NCBI RefSeq assembly: GCF_900104085.1
Contig: NZ_FNLD01000002.1
Coordinates: 62,001-126,000, forward strand
DNA: 64,000 nucleotides
Reading direction: 5' to 3'
Source of the DNA: Pseudoxanthomonas sp. CF125
GTDB taxonomy: Bacteria; Pseudomonadota; Gammaproteobacteria; Xanthomonadales; Xanthomonadaceae
Position 1 is the stretch's first letter, and each line of letters opens with the position of its first letter. The notes beneath the pieces were generated by a model. It was not told the origin of the DNA. It ran no database searches and was given only the letters and a program-made list of their open reading frames with translations. The position numbers were made by a program, and so were the translations under genes. Of the stretch, positions 16,497-23,047 are shown piece by piece.

Positions 16497-17045
16497 ATGA
16501 GACGACTAATCTATCCAGAGAAAAAACTTCGCGGCGTTCCGCGTCGACTGCGAGCGATGAAGCGCTGGTCGGAGGGGTTTGCTGATTATTTCCCGCCCGA
16601 CGATGAGATGGATCCTGCCAGCCGATACTGGAACTGGAAAATACCCGTTGATCTAAATCTTGTTGAAGGGCGCGGCACCAATACGGATATTCAGCGAGCA
16701 TGTGCTCAAAACCTTGTGACTGCTTGCGGGCATCTATTAGCTGCCAAGCCTGCAGCCGCTCGAAATGTCCGGGTCACATGCGTTGTATGTCTTCCTGACA
16801 TGTTTACAAGCGAACTGTGCATCTATCTCCAGGAGGAGTACTTTCTTTCTCATACATTGCCGGCCAAGAATGAGCACGGCGAAACAACGATGGTGACTGG
16901 GCGCAGCTTGTCTCAAGAATGGAATTTGGATTTGCCTCCTGGAGTGTCAGAGTTGGGCGTAACGGTCGAGTATCACAGCGAAGAAGATGACTGGCATCTT
17001 TCCGGCGAGCGATGGTACTTCGGTGAAGTGCTTTCCAAGGCCTAA
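16497..17045 (+). CDS. Integron cassette protein, DUF3916-like
   Basis: A 182-residue soluble protein. The pattern of basic residues at the N-terminus (RGVPRRLRAMKRW), YWNWKIPVDLNLVEG at about 44-58, IQRACAQNLVTA at about 66-77 and the C-terminal ERWYFGEVL resembles the uncharacterised DUF3916 family; I give this moderate weight. It has no signal peptide or membrane segment. It is the first gene after attI, so the best expressed position of a cassette array. Its stop codon lies inside the R'' core of attC1. Codon use and GC are lower than in flanking chromosomal genes. Confidence 0.78.
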   Translation: MRRLIYPEKKLRGVPRRLRAMKRWSEGFADYFPPDDEMDPASRYWNWKIPVDLNLVEGRGTNTDIQRACAQNLVTACGHLLAAKPAAARNVRVTCVVCLPDMFTSELCIYLQEEYFLSHTLPAKNEHGETTMVTGRSLSQEWNLDLPPGVSELGVTVEYHSEEDDWHLSGERWYFGEVLSKA

Positions 17046-17099
17046 CTATTCATTCAAGCCGAAGCCGCTTCGCGGCTCGGCTTAATTCAGGCGTCAGGC
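17040..17099 (+). other. attC recombination site 1
   Basis: A 60-bp site with R'' GCCTAAC (17040-17046), imperfect central palindrome (TCAAGCCGA...TCGGCTTAATTCA around GCCGCTTCGCGGC) and R' GTCAGGC (17093-17099). It differs from attC2 at only about three positions. R' has C where GTTRRRY has its second T. The R'' core overlaps the stop of the upstream gene. Confidence 0.88.
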
Positions 17100-17102
17100 C
17101 GC

Positions 17103-17507
17103 ATGGAAACAATCCTAGTAAACGAACAGACAAGCAGCACATCGTCAGGACGCTCGCTGCACAATCGCGTTTCTTGGCAGAGCATCAATGGCCAGCGAAT
17201 CATTATTGCTATAGGCAGCCCAGAGGAGTGGCACTCTGCTGCGGCACTTCCGATGTCGGCCACCACTACTGACCTTGTCGTTGCGTCCACTGAAGACCCA
17301 GCACTCGCCAGTCTGCTATGGGGTGCGTTTCTTGCTTATCTGGTGAGGCCGCAAGTGCCCGCCTGGCACTTTGCGTTACCTCGTTTTCTCCGTCCACCCC
17401 TCCTGGTCTCGGTCAGGCTACCTGTCGGACATGTGTCTTCCGCAGTATCCTCCGCCATTGAGCGGTCGCAAGGACCTTTACGGTTCAAGGTACATGCTGC
17501 GGCCTAA
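17103..17507 (+). CDS. Integron cassette protein, unknown function
   Basis: A 134-residue protein starting 3 bp after attC1. The middle has a moderately hydrophobic stretch (ALASLLWGAFLAYLVRP, about 67-83) that might be a single membrane segment or buried helix. No family is recognised. The stop codon lies inside the R'' core of attC2, so gene plus attC2 form a compact 462-bp cassette (17094-17555). Cassette context, compact spacing and the full-length frame support a real gene. Confidence 0.68.
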   Translation: METILVNEQTSSTSSGRSLHNRVSWQSINGQRIIIAIGSPEEWHSAAALPMSATTTDLVVASTEDPALASLLWGAFLAYLVRPQVPAWHFALPRFLRPPLLVSVRLPVGHVSSAVSSAIERSQGPLRFKVHAAA

Positions 17508-17561
17508 CAATTCATTCAAGCCGAAGCCGCTCCGCGGCTCGGCTTAATTCAGGCGTCAGGC
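17502..17561 (+). other. attC recombination site 2
   Basis: A 60-bp site: R'' GCCTAAC (17502-17508), central palindrome around GCCGCTCCGCGGC, R' GTCAGGC (17555-17561). It is almost identical to attC1, as expected within one integron's cassette array. Confidence 0.88.
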
Positions 17562-17595
17562 GCCTAGTCCTGCGTAGCCATACTGAAGGAATTTC

Positions 17596-17967
17596 ATGGC
17601 GATTTCCAAAGCAGCTCCATGCGCCATCAGCCCACGGGATAAACAAGCCCAGGCCAAACGTGTTGGCGATGATCTTCTCCGGCATCACGGAAAACGGAAA
17701 TTCTATTCCGTCGAACAAGTCCGGGAAGCCAATCGGCGATGCGGCATTTCTATCGATGTGGCGTGTTGGTCGCATGCGCTTTTCAATTCGCATGACGACT
17801 TCGATCGGATACACGTTGCTGCCGGAGAAGCGTGCGACTATCTGGCAATGAAAAAAGAAATGCTCGAGGCGGTATCGACCGGTTTTACGCCTGCCTGGTT
17901 TGACCTGGATTTGTCGTGGTTGGAGTTTCCGGACCTTGACTGGTCAATCTTCGATTTCTTCGACTAG
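17596..17967 (+). CDS. Integron cassette protein, unknown function
   Basis: A 123-residue soluble protein. The N-terminal half is basic (KQAQAKRVGDDLLRHHGKRK), the middle has cysteines and aromatics (GISIDVACWSHALFNSHDDF) and the C-terminus is strikingly acidic and aromatic (FDLDLSWLEFPDLDWSIFDF). I have seen similar uncharacterised cassette-type proteins but cannot name the family with confidence. It starts 34 bp after attC2. No clear attC follows; the 17968-18054 spacer has only a weak palindrome (GGGCCGAGCCC...GGCTTGATCC), so an eroded site is possible. Confidence 0.7.
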   Translation: MAISKAAPCAISPRDKQAQAKRVGDDLLRHHGKRKFYSVEQVREANRRCGISIDVACWSHALFNSHDDFDRIHVAAGEACDYLAMKKEMLEAVSTGFTPAWFDLDLSWLEFPDLDWSIFDFFD

Positions 17968-18054
17968 AATCCGCCGGGATGCGGGCAGCAGCCGGCATTT
18001 CATCCGGGCCGAGCCCTCACGGCTTGATCCGGTCTCAGAGCACCGGAGGCAATC

Positions 18055-18432
18055 ATGCCAGCCGAGAGCCAAGCAATCTTGTGGTTCGTGGGTCGCCTGC
18101 TACTGGGTGGCCTGTTCGTCGTTGGCGGTATCCACCACTTCTTCACCCTGCCTGGCATCACGCAAGCGCTCGCGGCGCGTGGCGTCCCTGCGGCGAAACT
18201 TGTGCTGTTGTCCGGCTCGGTGTTCCAGATCTTGGCCGGCCTGGCGCTGATACTCGGTTTCTACCCCGCATGGGCCGCTCTGGGTCTGGTCGTCTTTACC
18301 GTCGCGGCCTCCGTGTTGCTGGTCAACTTCTGGGACATGGAGGGCCCTGCGCGCGCCAGTACCATCAACACGTGGCAGTCCAATCTTGCCATCATTGGCG
18401 GGCTGCTCGTCGCGACAGCCTACTCGTTGTAG
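18055..18432 (+). CDS. DoxX-family membrane protein (cassette-borne)
   Basis: A 125-residue protein with four predicted transmembrane helices (about 8-28, 45-65, 68-90, 103-122). The N-terminal WFVGRLLLGGLFVVGGIHHF, the VPAAKLVLLSGSVFQILAGL segment and the central NFWDMEG are typical of the DoxX family. Roles proposed for the family include redox and sulphur-oxidant membrane complexes; none can be assigned here. GGAGG lies just before the ATG. An attC-like site follows, so this is probably the last or next cassette of the array. Confidence 0.82.
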   Translation: MPAESQAILWFVGRLLLGGLFVVGGIHHFFTLPGITQALAARGVPAAKLVLLSGSVFQILAGLALILGFYPAWAALGLVVFTVAASVLLVNFWDMEGPARASTINTWQSNLAIIGGLLVATAYSL

Positions 18433-18445
18433 TCGTATGGGCATG

Positions 18446-18505
18446 CTCTAACCATTCGTCCGAGTCGAACCCGCTTTTCGGCTCGACTTAATTCGGATGT
18501 TAGTC
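18446..18505 (+). other. attC-like site 3 (diverged)
   Basis: A 60-bp element after the DoxX gene. CTCTAAC at 18446-18452 stands for R'' and GTTAGTC at 18499-18505 for R', around a palindrome (GAGTCGAACC...GGCTCGACTTAATTCGG). Length and layout equal attC1 and attC2, but both cores carry mismatches to the consensus. Confidence 0.65.
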
Positions 18506-18562
18506 TTTGCAGGCACCTCGTCCGGCCAGGCCCTCGTTCAACCTCAATAGGTCAATTCAAGC

Positions 18563-18967
18563 ATGATGAAGACATACACAGGCAGTTGCCATTGCGGCGC
18601 CGTTCGCTTCGAAGCCGACATCGACTTGAGCGCCGGCACCGGCAAGTGCAACTGCTCGATCTGCACCAAGAGCAGGAACTGGTCGGTCATCGTCAAGCCG
18701 GAGGCCTTCCGCCTTCTCGCGGGCGAAGAGGCCCTCAGCGACTACCAGTTCGCCACCAAGAGCGGGCACCATCTTTTCTGCCGCCATTGTGGCGTGCGTT
18801 CTTTCGGTCGCGGCTACGTCGAGCAGATCGGCGGCGACTATGTATCTGTCCAACTCGCTTCGCTCGACGACGCAACGCCAGAAGAACTCCTTGCCGCGCC
18901 GGTCAAGTACGCAAATGGCCGGGACAATAGCTGGTGGAACGAGCCTGAAGAGACTCGCCACCTCTGA
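18563..18967 (+). CDS. GFA-family (glutathione-dependent formaldehyde-activating-like) protein
   Basis: A 134-residue zinc protein. Cysteines C9, C11, C29, C31, C34, C73 and C76 form the [19 protein letters not shown] and [13 protein letters not shown] motifs of the GFA/CENP-V domain. Family members bind glutathione adducts, but most, like this one, have no proven substrate. The domain fills the whole protein, as is usual. A diverged attC-like sequence precedes it and another follows, so it is probably an integron cassette gene although its codon use is chromosome-like. Confidence 0.88.
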   Translation: MMKTYTGSCHCGAVRFEADIDLSAGTGKCNCSICTKSRNWSVIVKPEAFRLLAGEEALSDYQFATKSGHHLFCRHCGVRSFGRGYVEQIGGDYVSVQLASLDDATPEELLAAPVKYANGRDNSWWNEPEETRHL

Positions 18968-18989
18968 GTGGCTCGCGCACAAGGGCGAG

Positions 18990-19045
18990 GCCTGATCCAT
19001 TCAGACCGAGCCCGTTTTAAAAGCCGTTCTAATCCAACGTTGGGC
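18990..19045 (+). other. attC-like site 4 (degenerate)
   Basis: A 56-bp element with a good R' core GTTGGGC (19039-19045, fits GTTRRRY) but a poor R'' (GCCTGAT at 18990). The centre has weak pairing (GAGCCCGTTTTAAAAGCCG). It lies between the GFA and VOC genes and is probably an eroded attC. Confidence 0.5.
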
Positions 19046-19092
19046 CGCAAAAAGTACACTCTCCCTCACCACCACCCGTTCTCGGAGGTTCC

Positions 19093-19479
19093 ATGAAGCG
19101 AGTCACCGGCATTGGCGGCATTTTCTTCAAAGCCAAAGACGCACCGGCACTGCAGGCTTGGTACAAGCGGCACCTCGGAATAGACGTACAGGATTGGGGT
19201 GGTACGGCTTTCACCTGGACCGACGATGAAGGAAAGCCGGTTGCCGGAACCACCATCTGGTCCATCGGTTCGGCGCAAGGCGATCAATTCGCGCCCAGCA
19301 CCGCGGCTTTCATGGTCAATTACCGGGTGGAGGAGCTCCATGCCCTGGTCAAGGTCTTGCGCGAAGAAGGCTGCAACGTTCTCGAGAAGATCGACGATTC
19401 CGAGTACGGAAAGTTTGCCTGGGTCATCGACCCGGAAGGAAACAAGGTGGAGCTTTGGCAACCGCCTGCCGGCCAATGA
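19093..19479 (+). CDS. VOC-family (glyoxalase/bleomycin resistance-like) protein
   Basis: A 128-residue protein with the paired beta-alpha-beta-beta-beta modules of the vicinal oxygen chelate fold: ITGIGGIFFKAKDAPALQAW at the start, VNYRVEELHALVKVLREEGC in the middle and the family's WVIDPEGNKVELWQP ending at about residue 124. Members include glyoxalases, dioxygenases and antibiotic-binding proteins; the substrate cannot be predicted. GGAGG lies about 6 bp before the ATG. It may be the distal gene of the former cassette array. Confidence 0.86.
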   Translation: MKRVTGIGGIFFKAKDAPALQAWYKRHLGIDVQDWGGTAFTWTDDEGKPVAGTTIWSIGSAQGDQFAPSTAAFMVNYRVEELHALVKVLREEGCNVLEKIDDSEYGKFAWVIDPEGNKVELWQPPAGQ

Positions 19480-19543
19480 TCTGGGCAATCGGCCTCGGCG
19501 CTGATCTGCGGCCTAATCCTTTCCCGTCATGAAGAATGCGCAT

Positions 19544-19573
19544 AAAAAAGGCGGCCATAAAGCCGCCTTTTCC
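19544..19573. terminator. Bidirectional intrinsic terminator
   Basis: The 10-bp stem AAAAGGCGGC (19546-19555)/GCCGCCTTTT (19562-19571), 6-nt loop, with A-run on the left and T-run on the right. It sits between the convergent VOC gene and the membrane protein gene at 19602-20162 and can serve both. Confidence 0.9.
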
Positions 19574-19601
19574 GTCTGCGACGCCGCTAACTAGCGCCTG
19601 A

Positions 19602-20162
19602 TCAGGCCGGCCACAACCACCAGAACGCCAGCGCGCTGACAACGCCGTAGATCAGGGCGTCCAACAGATCCTTGAGTACGCTGCTCCACGGTTTGCCCAT
19701 CCAGATGCCGTACTGCACGCTGCCGCCGGCGTAGGTGAGGAAGGTGACCAGGCCGACCAGGTGCCCGGCGTAGTGGGCGTTGCCGGGCAAGCCGTAGACC
19801 TGCAAGGCGATGGCGCCGGCAATCAGGGCGACCACGAGATTGAACAAGAACCAGCGGATCAGCATGCCGCCCATCCTGGGTGCGCCGCTTTTCATGACGG
19901 TAAGGAAAGCCACCGGACCATCCACGTACTTCTTCATCATGGCTTCGTCGCGCATGGCCTTCATGTCCGTGCAGTGGGGGATGCCGTACTGGCCGACCGC
20001 CGGCGCGCCCTTGCGCAGGACGGCCTGCACTTCGTCTTCGTTGGCCAGTTTCTTGTAGTCGCTGTTGTGCCACTTGAAGACCATGTGGATCAGACTGCTG
20101 GCGATGTACACCAGGACCGCGGCGACCAGGATGGGCAGCCAGAGTTGCGGCAGGGCGTTCAT
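19602..20162 (-). CDS. Conserved inner-membrane protein, unknown function
   Basis: A 186-residue membrane protein with an N-terminal helix (about 8-28), a cytosolic or periplasmic loop containing HNSDYKKLANEDEVQAVLRK and QYGIPHCTDMKAM, and three C-terminal helices (about 103-122, 130-150, 165-184). The start at 20162 has GGAG at 7-8 bp; a longer frame to 20222 lacks support. I do not recognise a named family, though the Cys/His loop (IPHCTD) is distinctive and could bind a metal. The 344-bp gap up to 20506 holds no gene or motif I can support. Confidence 0.8.
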   Translation of the reverse strand: MNALPQLWLPILVAAVLVYIASSLIHMVFKWHNSDYKKLANEDEVQAVLRKGAPAVGQYGIPHCTDMKAMRDEAMMKKYVDGPVAFLTVMKSGAPRMGGMLIRWFLFNLVVALIAGAIALQVYGLPGNAHYAGHLVGLVTFLTYAGGSVQYGIWMGKPWSSVLKDLLDALIYGVVSALAFWWLWPA

Positions 20163-20506
20163 GACGGGGCTCCTTCGGGGTTTGGGTGATGGCACGCAAG
20201 GGATAGGGCGGGCGGAAACCAAACGCGAGTACTGCGGATAACGATGGCTGTGGGAGCGCCGGGGGCATCTTACTCCCGGAACCCCCTGGCGAGACCAATC
20301 CGGTCTGCGGCGCTGCGGGCCGGCGATCGTCCGCGGCTGCTACGCCCGGGCGCCGACCATGCCCATAGTCACCATGACCAACGCGCCTTCAGCCGGGCCA
20401 GCCTCGGGAGCCAGAATGCATGGCGGCGCCGGCATGGCGGAATCGTCGGCCTTGCCGGGCGTCTTACTGGCGGAGACCTTATCCGCCCTGGAACGGGGAG
20501 CAGGAC

Positions 20507-21199
20507 ATGCAATCGAACAAGCGCACCGCAAGGATCGCCGGTTTGCTGTATCTGATCGTCGTGCTGGCCGGCATCTTCAGCCTGGCCTACGTCCCTTCGC
20601 AGATCGATACGACGGGAGACGCGGTGGCCACGGTCCGCAACATCGTCGCCCACGAATCGCTGTTCCGGCTGGGCATGGTGGCAGGACTGATCTGTTACAC
20701 CGCGTTCCTGTTGCTGCCCTTGGCGCTGTACCGACTGCTTAGTCCTTACGGCAAACAACCGGCCGTGCTGATGGTGGCGTTCGCCGTGGTCAGCGTCCCC
20801 ATTGCCATCGCCGCCACGCTCGACAAATTCGAAGTCCTGACGCTGCTGAGCGGGGCGGATTATCTGCAGGCCTTCAGCGTGGAGGAGTTGCAGGCGCGGG
20901 TCATGTGGTCGCTCGATGCCTATGGCGACGGTTTGCTGGTCACGCAGATTTTCTGGGGTTTGTGGCTGCTTCCGTTCGGGTACCTGGTGTTCAAGTCGGG
21001 AATTCTGCCCAAGACGCTGGGCATCCTGTTGATGCTGGGTTGTTTCGGTTATCTCATCAATTTCACCGGGCGCGTGCTCTTTCCCGGTTACGCGGAAAGC
21101 GGTATTGCCGGCTTCGTCAGGCTTCCGGCTGCGCTGGGTGAGATCGGCATCTGCCTGTGGCTGCTGGTGATGGGCGCGCGCGAGCCAAAAACAGAATAA
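20507..21199 (+). CDS. DUF4386 family membrane protein
   Basis: A 230-residue protein with six predicted transmembrane helices. The N-terminal KRTARIAGLLYLIVVLAGIF, the YVPSQI turn, LICYTAFLLLPLALYRLLSP, QIFWGLWLLPFGYLVFKSG and LGCFGYLINFTGRVLFPGY are typical of the DUF4386 family, whose function is unknown. GGGAGCAGG precedes the ATG at 20507; the in-frame upstream ATG at 20420 has no such site. It is transcribed alone. Confidence 0.85.
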   Translation: MQSNKRTARIAGLLYLIVVLAGIFSLAYVPSQIDTTGDAVATVRNIVAHESLFRLGMVAGLICYTAFLLLPLALYRLLSPYGKQPAVLMVAFAVVSVPIAIAATLDKFEVLTLLSGADYLQAFSVEELQARVMWSLDAYGDGLLVTQIFWGLWLLPFGYLVFKSGILPKTLGILLMLGCFGYLINFTGRVLFPGYAESGIAGFVRLPAALGEIGICLWLLVMGAREPKTE

Positions 21200-21212
21200 T
21201 CCACGCGTCCGT

Positions 21213-21371
21213 TCAGGGTTTTCCTTCGCGCGCACCTGGCTCCACTTCCGGATCGTTGCGTTCCTCGCCCGATCGTTTTCCCGGCTGCTCTCCCACTTCA
21301 TGTGGCGGCTCAAGAGTCGCATCGGGTTCGGCAGGGTCCAACTCCGGGGGAAGGTGATTCTTGACGCTCAC
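21213..21371 (-). CDS. Possible small acidic protein
   Basis: A 52-residue frame with a GTG start (MSVKNHLPPELDPAEPD...) rich in Glu, Pro and Gly and with no hydrophobic segment, so probably disordered. GGAG lies 7 bp upstream of the GTG. It is tail-to-tail with the DUF4386 gene. Such short acidic proteins are common in xanthomonads, but I cannot confirm this one. Confidence 0.35.
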   Translation of the reverse strand: MSVKNHLPPELDPAEPDATLEPPHEVGEQPGKRSGEERNDPEVEPGAREGKP

Positions 21372-21469
21372 GGCCGCACTCCATGGAAAATAAAATCGCC
21401 ATGTTCCCTTACCCGCATTCGTATCATCGCGGCGTGAAGATGAGGTGGAGGTCGGACAGGCCTCCAGCG

Positions 21470-21673
21470 TTATTCGTCGTAGTAATCGCCGCCGATGATG
21501 GTGCAGATCTGGGCCTCGGTGAACCCATGGAAGCGGCGGCCTCCAATGGTGTTGCGTTTGGCGAACAACTTGCCGCTGGCCGGGGTGCGTTCGCGTTTTT
21601 CCTGCAGCAGCCATTTGGCGTAGTCGTTGGTCAGGTTGCGCGATCGGATGGGGTCCAGTTTCAATCGGGGCAT
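21470..21673 (-). CDS. Small basic protein, unknown function
   Basis: A 67-residue protein starting MPRLKLDPIRSRNLTNDYAK. It is rich in Lys and Arg in the first half and ends in an aromatic-acidic tail (TIIGGDYYDE). The well-spaced polar/hydrophobic pattern and chromosome-like codon use argue for a real gene; the family is not recognised. A TTG 30 bp upstream is the other possible start. Confidence 0.6.
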   Translation of the reverse strand: MPRLKLDPIRSRNLTNDYAKWLLQEKRERTPASGKLFAKRNTIGGRRFHGFTEAQICTIIGGDYYDE

Positions 21674-21857
21674 CGCCTGGGTCCTGAATAAGGGTGGCGA
21701 CAAGGCTACCTGACCTGGAGGCCGGCGGGCGCCCGCACTGCCTGGATGCCCCCCCGTAACGTAGTCTTTCGGTGTCCGACAGACGGCGCAATCTGGCGTG
21801 ACCGCTCATGTGGGATTCCCTCGTTGGCAAGTTTACGGGGGTCGATGGGAGATCCTT

Positions 21858-22859
21858 ATGAAATCGCTATTACTAATCTGGGTGATTTTTTTGCTCCTCC
21901 TGGGATGTGAGCACACACCGACCAAAAGTCAGAGCGTTGAAAGCGTAGAGGGTCCCGGCGGAACAGACGAAGCCAATGCGCAACGTTCTCGCGAGATCCT
22001 CTACGCTACATTGTGGATGCAGCACAGCGCCGAATACCGGGCCGCTGCCCTGCAGGCGTTCGAAGGTGCCAGAGCGCAGCTGAAAACCGCGACCAAGTGC
22101 GGTACGGCCGAGGCCGGGCAACTGCAGCAGAGCAAGGGCACGTGCGGCGCGAAATCGCCCTGGGCGAAACGTCCTGCGGCCATCATCTTCGATCTTGACG
22201 AAACCCTGCTGGACAATTCCGCTTATCAGGCTTTTCAAATCAAGCAGCGCGAACTGTACGACGACGATCGATGGGAAATATGGGTCAAGTCCGAAGAAGC
22301 GCTGGCTATCGCCGGAGCGGTGGATTTCGTCAAGGATGCTTCCAAGGCAGCCAGGATCTATTACGTGACCAACCGCGAGTGCAGGAAGCCGATAGACAAG
22401 GTAAAAGACGAACTGAAACTGCGGGCGGATTGTCCGCAGCTGCTCGACACCATGTCGCGGATGGAAAAGCTGGGGTTTCCCAAGGCCAAGGATCGCTCCG
22501 CGTTCTATCTGAAGGGCATGTACGCCGACCTGCAATCCAAGGAGGCGATACGCCAGAAGATTGCGACCAAGCATCGTATCGCCATGCTGGTCGGCGACAA
22601 CTTGAAGGACTTCGTCGAGAGTCAGGCCGTTTATGCGGACAACGAAGCCAAGCTGGCGCCGTTGTGGGGCAAGCGCTGGTTCATCATTCCCAATCCTGCG
22701 TATGGTTCATGGCCAGATGTGCTCAGTGCGGATGCCGATCAGGAGGTGTCCGAAGCGTGCAGCCACCTGGCAACAAAAAAGGAGAAGGATTACTGCGCCT
22801 ATCGACCGGAGTACGAAGCAAGGATGAACAAGCTCAAGGTGTGGTTTCCGCTGGAGTAG
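21858..22859 (+). CDS. Acid phosphatase / 5'-nucleotidase, lipoprotein e(P4) family
   Basis: A 333-residue outer-membrane or periplasmic HAD-superfamily phosphatase. The signal peptide ends in a lipobox LLLGC17, so it is a lipoprotein. The class C acid phosphatase DDDD signature begins FDLDETLLDN (D112, D114), with VTNRECRK in motif II and MLVGDNLKDF in motif IV. Family members such as Haemophilus e(P4) dephosphorylate nucleotides and NMN to allow uptake of nucleosides. The ATG at 21858 is placed by the lipoprotein signal; the upstream in-frame start at 21798 is discarded. It is transcribed alone. Confidence 0.9.
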   Translation: MKSLLLIWVIFLLLLGCEHTPTKSQSVESVEGPGGTDEANAQRSREILYATLWMQHSAEYRAAALQAFEGARAQLKTATKCGTAEAGQLQQSKGTCGAKSPWAKRPAAIIFDLDETLLDNSAYQAFQIKQRELYDDDRWEIWVKSEEALAIAGAVDFVKDASKAARIYYVTNRECRKPIDKVKDELKLRADCPQLLDTMSRMEKLGFPKAKDRSAFYLKGMYADLQSKEAIRQKIATKHRIAMLVGDNLKDFVESQAVYADNEAKLAPLWGKRWFIIPNPAYGSWPDVLSADADQEVSEACSHLATKKEKDYCAYRPEYEARMNKLKVWFPLE

Positions 22860-23047
22860 GCACTTCGGGGGATTCTCTCTTCAGCTCGGAGAATCCGACG
22901 GAGTGCGGGCCAGGCTCGATGCGTTCGAAGACGATGGTTATGCGCGCGTCCTAACCCCGATACGACTCGGCGACGGTACCGTGGTGGACGCCTACCTTCA
23001 TTGCCTTAGCGGAAATCGATTGCCGCACCGCCCGGAGGCGGTAGTGC

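Noticed and set aside
16199-16500. LexA-type box or classical Pc promoter near intI
   Set aside because: No CTGT-N8-ACAG box or good -35/-10 pair was found; the inverted repeat ATGTTGCG/CGCAACAT was noted but not called a promoter.
17040-17561. Two near-identical 60-bp repeats considered as CRISPR or IS ends
   Set aside because: The spacing is one gene long, repeats carry RYYYAAC/GTTRRRY-like cores and overlap stop codons, and no cas gene or transposase is nearby; attC fits better.
18586-18930. A 114-residue + strand frame inside the GFA gene
   Set aside because: Alternate-frame shadow with Arg/Leu-rich composition; the GFA frame has all cysteine motifs.
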